Shown here one piece after another: positions 53,805 to 62,239 of a DNA stretch of 64,000 bases; position 1 is the first letter of the stretch, and each line of letters begins with the position of its first letter. The translations under genes and the position numbers were made by a program. The stretch lies in contig NZ_JAHXBG010000003.1 in the NCBI RefSeq assembly GCF_020103725.1, positions 372,001 through 436,000 of the forward strand. The letters are read 5' to 3'. The notes under the pieces were generated by a model. That model worked only from the letters and a program-made list of their open reading frames with translations, did no database searches and was not told where the DNA came from. Source of the stretch: Hyalangium gracile (GTDB lineage: Bacteria > Myxococcota > Myxococcia > Myxococcales > Myxococcaceae).

Positions 53805-54227
53805 ATGCCCACCCTCGAAGACGCCATCGCCCTGGCCGTGGAGGCCCACCGGGGCCAGCGAGACAAGGCCGGGCAGAGCTACATCCTCCACCCGCTGCGC
53901 GTCATGATGCGCCTGGAGACGGACGCCGAGCGGATGGCGGCCATCCTCCACGACGTGGTGGAGGACACGCCCTACACGCTGGAGCGCCTGCGCGAGCTGG
54001 GCTACCCGGAAGAGGTGCTCGGCGCGCTGGACTGCCTGACGAAGCGGGAAGGCGAGACGTACGAGGCCTTCATCGAGCGCGTCCGTCCCCACCCGCTCGC
54101 ACGACGCGTGAAGCTGGCGGACCTGGAGGACAACATGGACGTGCGGCGGCTGCCGACCGTGGGCCCCAGGGAGGCCGAGCGACTGGCCCGCTACCGCGCC
54201 GCCTGGACCCGCCTGAAGGAGGCGTGA
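53805..54227 (+). CDS. HD-domain protein (RelA/SpoT hydrolase-domain-like)
   Basis: This 140-aa protein holds a metal-dependent phosphohydrolase domain. The HD motif is ILHDVVEDT; His in YILHPLRVM and the late KLADLEDN complete the metal site, the pattern of the RelA/SpoT hydrolase domain. It has no synthetase part, so it could be a small alarmone hydrolase. The ATG at 53805 has GGAG ten bases upstream; GTG 53757 overlapping the previous stop (GTGA) is an alternative adding 16 residues. It is likely co-transcribed with the rescue factor. Confidence 0.82.
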   Translation: MPTLEDAIALAVEAHRGQRDKAGQSYILHPLRVMMRLETDAERMAAILHDVVEDTPYTLERLRELGYPEEVLGALDCLTKREGETYEAFIERVRPHPLARRVKLADLEDNMDVRRLPTVGPREAERLARYRAAWTRLKEA

Positions 54228-54380
54228 AGTCGGCCAGCCACTCGCCGCGACGCCACCCCACGCCAGCGCGCTCGCAGAGGGACGTCCGCACGTCCGCCTC
54301 AGCCGCCTGCCCTTGAACACCCCTGTCGCCGTTGTGACCTTTCCTCCAAGGTCCCTCGGTCGAGGAGGCGAGCGCAGGCC

Positions 54381-54461
54381 ATGTCTCAGAGTGTCTCCAA
54401 TCCAGAGATTAATTCTATCCTCGCCGGTCGCCGCTCGACCCTTCCTCAGGAGCGCACGTAG
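54381..54461 (+). CDS. Short open frame in phase with the downstream kinase
   Basis: This 26-codon frame starts at ATG 54381 behind a GAGGAGG-type sequence and ends in TAG at 54459-54461. The next base starts the GTG of the histidine kinase in the same frame. It may be a leader peptide, or an N-terminal extension separated by a single amber codon. No homology is recognised, and it may be chance. Confidence 0.3.
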   Translation: MSQSVSNPEINSILAGRRSTLPQERT

Positions 54462-57335
54462 GTGACGGGGCCAGGCGCGAGCCCTCCTTCCCTGGAGGTG
54501 GTCGAGGGAATCACCGAGGAGCAGTCCTGCTTCTTCCTCGAGACCATGGTGGCGTGCGCGCCGGTGGGGCTGGCCTTCGTGGACGTGGCGCTCCGCTTCA
54601 TCCACGTCAACGACACCCTGGCGGCATACAACGGCCTTCCCCGCTCGGCCCACCTGGGCCATCAGGTGAAGGACGTCATCCCCCAGCTCTGGGAGCTGGT
54701 CGAGCCCCACTACCGCCAGGTCCTCGAGCAGGAGACGCCCATCCTCAACCTGCGAATCTCGGGAGAGACGCGCCGGGAGCCCGGCGTCCGTCACACGTGG
54801 AGCTGCAGCTACTACCCCGTTCGCGACCGGGGCGGCTCGCTGTGCGGCATCGGGACGATCGTAACGGACATCACCGAGCAGTGCCGGGCCGAGGAGGCGC
54901 TCGCGAGCACCGAGCGAGCGCTGCGGCAGACGACGGCGGCCCTGCAGCGCAGCGAGGAGCGCTACCGCACCTTCATCAACCAGAGCACCGAGGGCATCTG
55001 GCGGATGGAGCTCGTCCCCCCCATCCCCGTGTCGCTGCCCGAGGACGCCCAGATCGAGGCCATGTTCGGCACCGCCTACCTCGCCGAGTGCAACAGCGCC
55101 ATGGCGAGGATGCACGGCCTGCAGGCGCCCACCTCGTCGGTGGGACGCAGGCTGGATCAATTCCTCACCCGCACCAGTCAGCGTGACACGGAGTACCTCC
55201 GGGCCTTCATCCGCAGCGGCTATCGGCTGGAGAGCTCCGAGTCGCGGGAGGTGAGCCGGGATGGCTCGCTCAAGGTGTTCCTCAGCTGCCTGGTGGGCGT
55301 GGTGGAGAACGGCCTGCTCGTCCGCGCCTGGGGCACCCAGCGCGACGTGACGGAGCAGACCCTCGCCCGGATGGCCCTGGAGTCCAGCCAGGAGGAGGCC
55401 CGGCACCACGCGTGGCAGCTGCGCGTCATCACCGACTCCCTGCCAGCGCTGGTCACCTATATCGACCGGGATGAGCGTGTCCTCTTCTGCAACCAGACCC
55501 ACGAGACGTGGTTCGGGCTGAAGCCCGAGCAGCTCATGGGCAAGACGGTGCGCGAGATCTTCCTGGACCAGTATGCGCGCGTGAGGGACTGGACCCGCAG
55601 GGCCCTGGACGGCGAGACCCTGAGCTACGAGGCCGCCTATACCCGCAAGGACGGACAGCAGATCCACGTGCAGGCCACGTACGTCCCGAGACGTGATGAG
55701 CAGGGACAGGTGCAGGGCTTCGTGGCCCACCTTCACGATGTGACGGACCGCAAGCTGGCGGAGGCCGAGCTGGAGGCCCAGCGCTCCCGGCTCCACGACA
55801 TCCTCATCCACTGTCCGGCCTCCATCTGCATCTTGAGCGGCCCCCGACAGGTCTTCACCCTCGTCAACCCCATCTTCCAGCGACTGGCGGGAGGCAGGGC
55901 GCTCCTGGGAACCTCCCTGATGGACGCGCTGCCCACCCCCGAGGCGCGCGCCTTCTCCGAGAAGGTTCGCCGCGTCTACGAAACGGGAGAGCCCCTCTTC
56001 GAGAAGGAGGCCCCGCTGCGAGTCGTGAGCGGTGAGGGCTGGGCGAACGAGCGGCTCTTCAACTTCCTGCTCCACCCCCTGCGGGATGCCCGAGGGGACG
56101 TAGACTCGGTGATGGCCTTCGCCATCGACGTGACGGAGGAGGTCCAGGCGCGGCGGAAGGTGGAGGAGTGGGCCGCGCAGCTCTCCCACCAGGAGCGGTG
56201 GCTGCGCTCGGTGCTCGACTTCATGCCCGTCGCGCTGCTGCTGCTGGAGCCCGACAGCGGCCGGGTGCTCTTCGCGAACCGGCACGCCCACCGGATGGCG
56301 GGAGGGACCTTTCCCCTGGGGGTGCCCGCGTCGGCCTACGACTCGGCCTACCACCTCCTGGATGAGGACGGCAGGCCCATCCCCATGGATCGGGTCCCCG
56401 GGGTGCGAGCCGCCCGAGGAGAGCGCGTCCAGGGCGCGTCCCTGATCTGGGTCACCCCCGTGGGGCGCTACCGCCTGCACATCGACTCCGAGACGCTCCC
56501 CGCGGCCCATGGCCACCCGGCCACCGTGCTGCTGGCGCTCCAGGACGTGAGCCAGCTCAAGCAGATGCAGGATGAGCTCCAGAAGGCCGTCCAGCTCCGG
56601 GATGAGTTCCTCACGGTGGCGTCGCATGAGCTGAGGACCCCGCTCACGCCCTTGCAGCTCAAGCTCCAGAGCCTGGTGCGCGACTGCTCGGCCGACCTCC
56701 CGCCGGAGCAGCTCCGGGAACGGCTGCGCAAGACCGTCGGGAGCGCCACGCAGCAGGTCCACAAGCTCGTGGAGCTCATCGGCGATCTGCTCGACGTCTC
56801 CCGGCTCACCGAGGGCCGGCTGTCCCTGGACATCGAGCCGGTGGACCTCTCCGCCCTGGTGCGAGACGTGGTGGAGCGCTTCGAGCCCCAGGCGCTCCGG
56901 GCGGGCTCCCCCCTCGTCGTCCAGGCCGACGAGCCCATCATCGGGTTCTGGGACAGGCTGCGCCTGGAGCAGGTCGTCGACAACCTGCTCTCCAACGCGC
57001 TCAAGTACGGACCGGGCAGGCCGGTGACGCTCCGGGTGGAGCAGCACGGGGAAGAGGCCCGGCTCACGGTGAGCGACGAGGGGATCGGCATCCCCTCCGA
57101 GAGCCTCCCGCGCATCTTCGAGAAGTTCGAGCGGGCCGTCTCTCCCCGCCACTACGGGGGCCTGGGGCTGGGCCTGTACATCACCCGACAGATCGTCCAG
57201 GCGCTGGGAGGCGGCATCCGGGTGGAGAGCCAGCCCGAGCGGGGGGCGACCTTCACGGTGGAGCTGCCCATGGCGTGCGCCAGCCCCCTGCACGAGCCGC
57301 CCGCCAGCGCTCCTCCCCCGGCCCCCCCTGGCTGA
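54462..57335 (+). CDS. Multi-PAS sensor histidine kinase
   Basis: This 957-aa soluble kinase has no membrane segment. About five PAS-like domains are visible, starting near 28 (ACAPVGLAFVD), 165, 325 (SLPALVTYIDRD), 450 (HCPASICILSG) and 585 (FMPVALLLLEPD), linked by short coils. The dimerisation domain holds the phospho-acceptor His722 in ASHELRTPL. The ATPase domain (about 825-945) has DNLLSNALKYG, SDEGIGIP and GGLGLGLYI. The GTG at 54462 has AGGAG about eleven bases upstream. No response regulator is adjacent, so it is an orphan. Ligands are unknown. Confidence 0.9.
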   Translation: MTGPGASPPSLEVVEGITEEQSCFFLETMVACAPVGLAFVDVALRFIHVNDTLAAYNGLPRSAHLGHQVKDVIPQLWELVEPHYRQVLEQETPILNLRISGETRREPGVRHTWSCSYYPVRDRGGSLCGIGTIVTDITEQCRAEEALASTERALRQTTAALQRSEERYRTFINQSTEGIWRMELVPPIPVSLPEDAQIEAMFGTAYLAECNSAMARMHGLQAPTSSVGRRLDQFLTRTSQRDTEYLRAFIRSGYRLESSESREVSRDGSLKVFLSCLVGVVENGLLVRAWGTQRDVTEQTLARMALESSQEEARHHAWQLRVITDSLPALVTYIDRDERVLFCNQTHETWFGLKPEQLMGKTVREIFLDQYARVRDWTRRALDGETLSYEAAYTRKDGQQIHVQATYVPRRDEQGQVQGFVAHLHDVTDRKLAEAELEAQRSRLHDILIHCPASICILSGPRQVFTLVNPIFQRLAGGRALLGTSLMDALPTPEARAFSEKVRRVYETGEPLFEKEAPLRVVSGEGWANERLFNFLLHPLRDARGDVDSVMAFAIDVTEEVQARRKVEEWAAQLSHQERWLRSVLDFMPVALLLLEPDSGRVLFANRHAHRMAGGTFPLGVPASAYDSAYHLLDEDGRPIPMDRVPGVRAARGERVQGASLIWVTPVGRYRLHIDSETLPAAHGHPATVLLALQDVSQLKQMQDELQKAVQLRDEFLTVASHELRTPLTPLQLKLQSLVRDCSADLPPEQLRERLRKTVGSATQQVHKLVELIGDLLDVSRLTEGRLSLDIEPVDLSALVRDVVERFEPQALRAGSPLVVQADEPIIGFWDRLRLEQVVDNLLSNALKYGPGRPVTLRVEQHGEEARLTVSDEGIGIPSESLPRIFEKFERAVSPRHYGGLGLGLYITRQIVQALGGGIRVESQPERGATFTVELPMACASPLHEPPASAPPPAPPG

Positions 57336-57440
57336 AAGTGCCTCCGCCAGGCGCCCCGTCGCAACAGCGCTCTTGTCCTTCGGCCCGAGCACGGCTAACT
57401 CGCTCTACCGACTTGGAGCAAGGGAGCAAGGGAGAGCGCC

Positions 57441-58841
<1,401 letters not shown>

Positions 58842-58848
58842 GCGGCGC

Positions 58849-58927
58849 AAAGGCAGACGGAACCATCGACGTTCGCTTGCAAGGTGTAGTATTGCTGCCT
58901 TTCTGAGGCAGTGCGCTGCACCTTGCA
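58849..58927 (+). promoter_or_regulatory. Nested and alternative inverted repeats between asnS and vgrG
   Basis: TGCAAGGTG (58878-58886) pairs with CACCTTGCA (58919-58927), enclosing a smaller CTGCCT/AGGCAG hairpin (58895-58900 and 58906-58911). CTGCCTTT (58895-58902) can instead pair with an upstream AAAGGCAG (58849-58856). The purine-rich ribosome-binding site of the vgrG gene begins four bases past the outer stem. The arrangement resembles an attenuator or structured leader. Confidence 0.55.
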
Positions 58928-58939
58928 GGCGGGGGAGAT

Positions 58940-61636
58940 GTGGCACGCGATCATCGGCTTGTCCTTGAGCTGCAGGCAGGACCGTTCGCGGCCCCGGACC
59001 TCGTCGTCACCCGGCTGACGGGCCAGGAGGCCCTCTCCGAGCCCTTCGAGTTCCAGGTCGAGTTCTTCCCCACCTCCCTGGAGCCGCTGGACACCCGCGA
59101 GCTGCTCGACACCGCGGCGAGCCTCTCGGTGCGCGATCCGGAGGGGGCCGAGCGCTTCATCCACGGGTGGGTGGAGGCGGTGGAGGATCTCGGCGCGCGG
59201 CAGGGTCATCCCGAGTACCGAGTGCGGCTGGTGCCTGGACTGAGGCAGCTGAGCCACGTCCGCCGCAGCCGCATCTTCCAGAACCTCTCCGTCCCGGACA
59301 TCGTCGCCCAGGTGCTGAAGGCGGGGCATGTGGATCATCGCCTGGCGCTCTCGGGCAGCTACCCCAAGCGCGAGTACTGCGTGCAGTACCGCGAGTCCAA
59401 CCTGGACTTCGTGCGCCGGCTGCTCGAGGAGGAGGGCATCTTCTACTTCTTCGAGCACGGCCCGGACTCGCACGTGATGGTGCTGGGAGACGGGGCGAGC
59501 GCGCACGAGCCGCTGCCGGGCGAGTCCACCCTGCTCTTCCGCGCGGAGACGGGCCAGGCGCCCACGGTGGGCGAGCACATCACCCGGGTGGCGCGCACGC
59601 ACCGGCTGCTCCCGGCCCGGGTGGCGCTCCGGGACTTCGACTTCGAGCGCCCCACGTTGGATCTCACCGCCCAGGCCAGGGAGAGCCAGGGCGTCCAGGC
59701 GCTGGAGATCTACGACTACCCGGGTGACTACGTGCAGCCCGCGGAGGGCAAGCGGCTGAGCAAGGTGCGCCTGGAGGAGCTGCGCTTCGGCGTGAGGACG
59801 CTGGCGTGCGCGGGGACGTGCCACCGGTTGCTTCCGGGGTCCACCTTCTCGCTGGCGGAGCACCCGGACGGAGAGCTCAACGGGGAGCTGCTCGTGGTTC
59901 GCGTCCGCCACGAGGGACGGCGCCAGGAGATCGTCGGGGACGCGGAGGCCGTCGAGGGCTCCTACCGCAACGAGTTCGAGACGCTCCCAGCGGGTGTTCC
60001 GTACCGGCCTCGCCGCGCGACGACTCGGCCCGTCATTCCAGGCATCCAGACGGCCACCGTGGTGGGGCCCTCGGGCGAGGAGCTGCAGCCGGACGGGCAC
60101 CACCGCGTCAAGGTCCAGTTCCACTGGGACCGGGAGGGGCAGCGCAACGAGCAGAGCTCCTGCTGGGTGCGGGTGGGCCAGTCCTGGTCGGGCGAGGGCT
60201 GGGGGGCCAGCTTCATTCCCCGCGTCGGGCAGGAGGTGGTCGTCCGCTTCCTGGAGGGCAACCCGGACCGGCCGCTGGTGGTGGGCGCCGTCTACAACGG
60301 GAGCAACCCTCCTCCGGTGGCCCTGCCCGACGAGAAGACGAAGAGCACCCAGCGCACGGACTCCAGCCCGGGGGGCGGAGGCTTCAACGAGGTGCGCCTC
60401 GAGGACGCGGCGGGAGAGGAGGAGGTCTACCTCCACGCCCAGAAGGACGAGAACCTCGAGACCCTCAACGACAAGACGCAGATCATCCGGGGTAACGAGA
60501 CGCTCCTGGTGGAGAAGGATCGCTCCCGGCAGGTGAATGGCAACCAGTCGCTCGCGGTGAAGCTGGAGGATGACTCGGCCATCGAGGGCAACCAGTCGCT
60601 GACGGTGACGGGCAACCGGGACACGCGGGTGAAGGAGAGCCAGGACGAAGGGGTGGAGGGGAGCCAGAGCATCACCGTGGCCATGGCCCACACCCTGAAC
60701 GTCAAGGAGGCCGTCGCGGTCAACGTGGGAGCCGCCGCGGCGCTCACCATCGGCGCGGCCTACTCGGTGAACGTGGCCCTGGCCTTCAACAAGGCGGTGG
60801 GCGGGGCCCGGCTGGAGCAGATCGCCGGACTGAAGAGCGAGGACGTGGGCGTCGACCGCTCGGAGACGATCGGCGGCACCCGGAGCAGCGACGTGCTGGG
60901 CGAGGTGGAGGAGGTGGTGAAGGGCAAGCTGGTCCAGGACACGGGCCAGGACCGGAAGGACGAGTCCGGCCGGCACACCTTCACCGAGGTGAAACAGGAG
61001 ACGGCCTTCACCTCGAAGGACATGAAGTTCAAGGCGGACGAGGCGGCCGTGGTGGTGGGTGACGAGCTGGCGCTGCTGATCGACAAGTCCGGGACGGTGA
61101 AGATCTGGGCGAAAGAGCTCACCGTGGACGGCTCGAAGCTCAAGCTCAAGGGCAGCAAGATCGAGAAGAAGTCCGGAGGCAGCGGCCAGGGCAAGTCCTT
61201 CCAGGAGGTGTTGGATCCCTCGGTGGCGAACGAGGTGGCCAGCCACCAGGGAGACCAGGGGCCGCTCTCGCCCCAGGACGCCAAGGCCTTCAAGGACGGC
61301 AAGTACACCGAGAAGGTCCTCACGAAGGACGTGCAGGTGGAGCGCCTCCACGGAGGTGGAGCCTTCCCCCAGGGACGCTGGGTGACGGGCGGGCCGCGCC
61401 CGCTGGGGCTCGAGGGGAAGATCCGCATGGCGCTGCGCCCCGAGTGGGGCAACGCCGCCTCCCAGTCCAGCTCGTTCACCCTCAAGGCGGGGACCAAGGT
61501 GTACGAGGGCGTCGTCGCGGGCCAGGGTACGGGCTACGCCGGCGGGGCGACGCAGATCCTCATCGATGTGCCCAAGGCGGTGCTCGAGAAGGGCGGCGCC
61601 GCCACGGGCACGTTTCTCAAGACGGTGTTCCTCTAG
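58940..61636 (+). CDS. vgrG: VgrG spike protein with C-terminal toxin-like extension
   Basis: This 898-aa type VI secretion spike has the gp27-like N-terminal part (1-360), with LSGSYPKREYCVQYRESNLDF at about 136-156, and the gp5 OB-fold (GHHRVKVQFHWDREG, RVGQSWSGEGWGASFIPRVGQEVVV). A beta-needle of GN-x-V repeats (about 500-700) comes next. Beyond it, residues about 780-898 form a separate domain (KYTEKVLTKDVQVERLHGG, LRPEWGNAA, LKAGTKVYEGVVAGQ, GGATQILI) resembling C-terminal toxin domains of polymorphic toxins with ADP-ribosyltransferase-like folds. The GTG start has GGGGGAG close upstream. It is a candidate evolved VgrG. Confidence 0.9.
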   Translation: MARDHRLVLELQAGPFAAPDLVVTRLTGQEALSEPFEFQVEFFPTSLEPLDTRELLDTAASLSVRDPEGAERFIHGWVEAVEDLGARQGHPEYRVRLVPGLRQLSHVRRSRIFQNLSVPDIVAQVLKAGHVDHRLALSGSYPKREYCVQYRESNLDFVRRLLEEEGIFYFFEHGPDSHVMVLGDGASAHEPLPGESTLLFRAETGQAPTVGEHITRVARTHRLLPARVALRDFDFERPTLDLTAQARESQGVQALEIYDYPGDYVQPAEGKRLSKVRLEELRFGVRTLACAGTCHRLLPGSTFSLAEHPDGELNGELLVVRVRHEGRRQEIVGDAEAVEGSYRNEFETLPAGVPYRPRRATTRPVIPGIQTATVVGPSGEELQPDGHHRVKVQFHWDREGQRNEQSSCWVRVGQSWSGEGWGASFIPRVGQEVVVRFLEGNPDRPLVVGAVYNGSNPPPVALPDEKTKSTQRTDSSPGGGGFNEVRLEDAAGEEEVYLHAQKDENLETLNDKTQIIRGNETLLVEKDRSRQVNGNQSLAVKLEDDSAIEGNQSLTVTGNRDTRVKESQDEGVEGSQSITVAMAHTLNVKEAVAVNVGAAAALTIGAAYSVNVALAFNKAVGGARLEQIAGLKSEDVGVDRSETIGGTRSSDVLGEVEEVVKGKLVQDTGQDRKDESGRHTFTEVKQETAFTSKDMKFKADEAAVVVGDELALLIDKSGTVKIWAKELTVDGSKLKLKGSKIEKKSGGSGQGKSFQEVLDPSVANEVASHQGDQGPLSPQDAKAFKDGKYTEKVLTKDVQVERLHGGGAFPQGRWVTGGPRPLGLEGKIRMALRPEWGNAASQSSSFTLKAGTKVYEGVVAGQGTGYAGGATQILIDVPKAVLEKGGAATGTFLKTVFL

Positions 61637-61651
61637 GAAAGGCTGGCAGCC

Positions 61652-62236
61652 GTGGGACTGCTCCCCAGACGTTCCATCCTCTCCAAGCTGCACCCGGGCC
61701 AGGAGTTCGGGTCGCTCGAGGAGCTGCTGCTCTTCCAGCAGCGGCTGGCTGCCGAGCTGGAGAAGGGCGCGGTGGAGCGCATCCCCGTGGGCAAGCTGTA
61801 CTCCCACACCACCCCCGAGGAGTGGTACCGGGAGAAGGACTCGGGCACCGTCTACCGCTACATTCCCCCCGAGTTCCCTCTCAAGGGGCGCTGGGCGCAC
61901 GTGGAGGATCCCGAGGAGCGCTCCTACTTCGAGCAGCTCTGCGGGACGGATCGGCCGACGAAGGAGCAGTACGCCTCGCTCGCCGCCGAGCTGGAGAAGC
62001 GCTGGCGACAGGGCGAGGTCGAGCGCGCTCCCAGTACGAGCTCGAAGATCGCGGGAACCTGGGTGTACCACCACGCTCCTTCGGACGAGACCTTCGAACT
62101 CTTCCCTCCCCTGCCCTCCACCGGGTGGGCCATGTGGCGGAAGGTCTTCCGCTCCGAGAAGGCGGGGAGCTGGCCCGGCGAGCTGAAGAGGGACGTACCA
62201 CCGGCCCGCGGTGGAACCGAGCGGGAGAGGAAGTGA
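61652..62236 (+). CDS. Small cytoplasmic protein between two vgrG genes, candidate immunity protein
   Basis: This 194-aa protein has no signal peptide or known family. It shows an internal duplication: LAAELEKGAVERIP...VYRYIPPEFPLKGRWAHV (about 32-85) and LAAELEKRWRQGEVERAP...FELFPPLPSTGWAMWRKV (about 110-170). It starts at GTG 61652, 15 bases after the vgrG stop, with GGAAAGG upstream. Its position right after a VgrG with a toxin-like end suggests immunity to that domain. It could equally be an effector-loading adaptor. Confidence 0.6.
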   Translation: MGLLPRRSILSKLHPGQEFGSLEELLLFQQRLAAELEKGAVERIPVGKLYSHTTPEEWYREKDSGTVYRYIPPEFPLKGRWAHVEDPEERSYFEQLCGTDRPTKEQYASLAAELEKRWRQGEVERAPSTSSKIAGTWVYHHAPSDETFELFPPLPSTGWAMWRKVFRSEKAGSWPGELKRDVPPARGGTERERK

Positions 62237-62239
62237 CCC

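Noticed and set aside
53367-57392. A 1340-codon minus-strand frame opposite the rescue-factor, HD and kinase genes
   Set aside because: The plus strand carries complete, recognisable domains throughout. The opposite frame has no conserved motif and no ribosome-binding site. The long frame on the minus strand at 58808-63310 was dismissed for the same reason.
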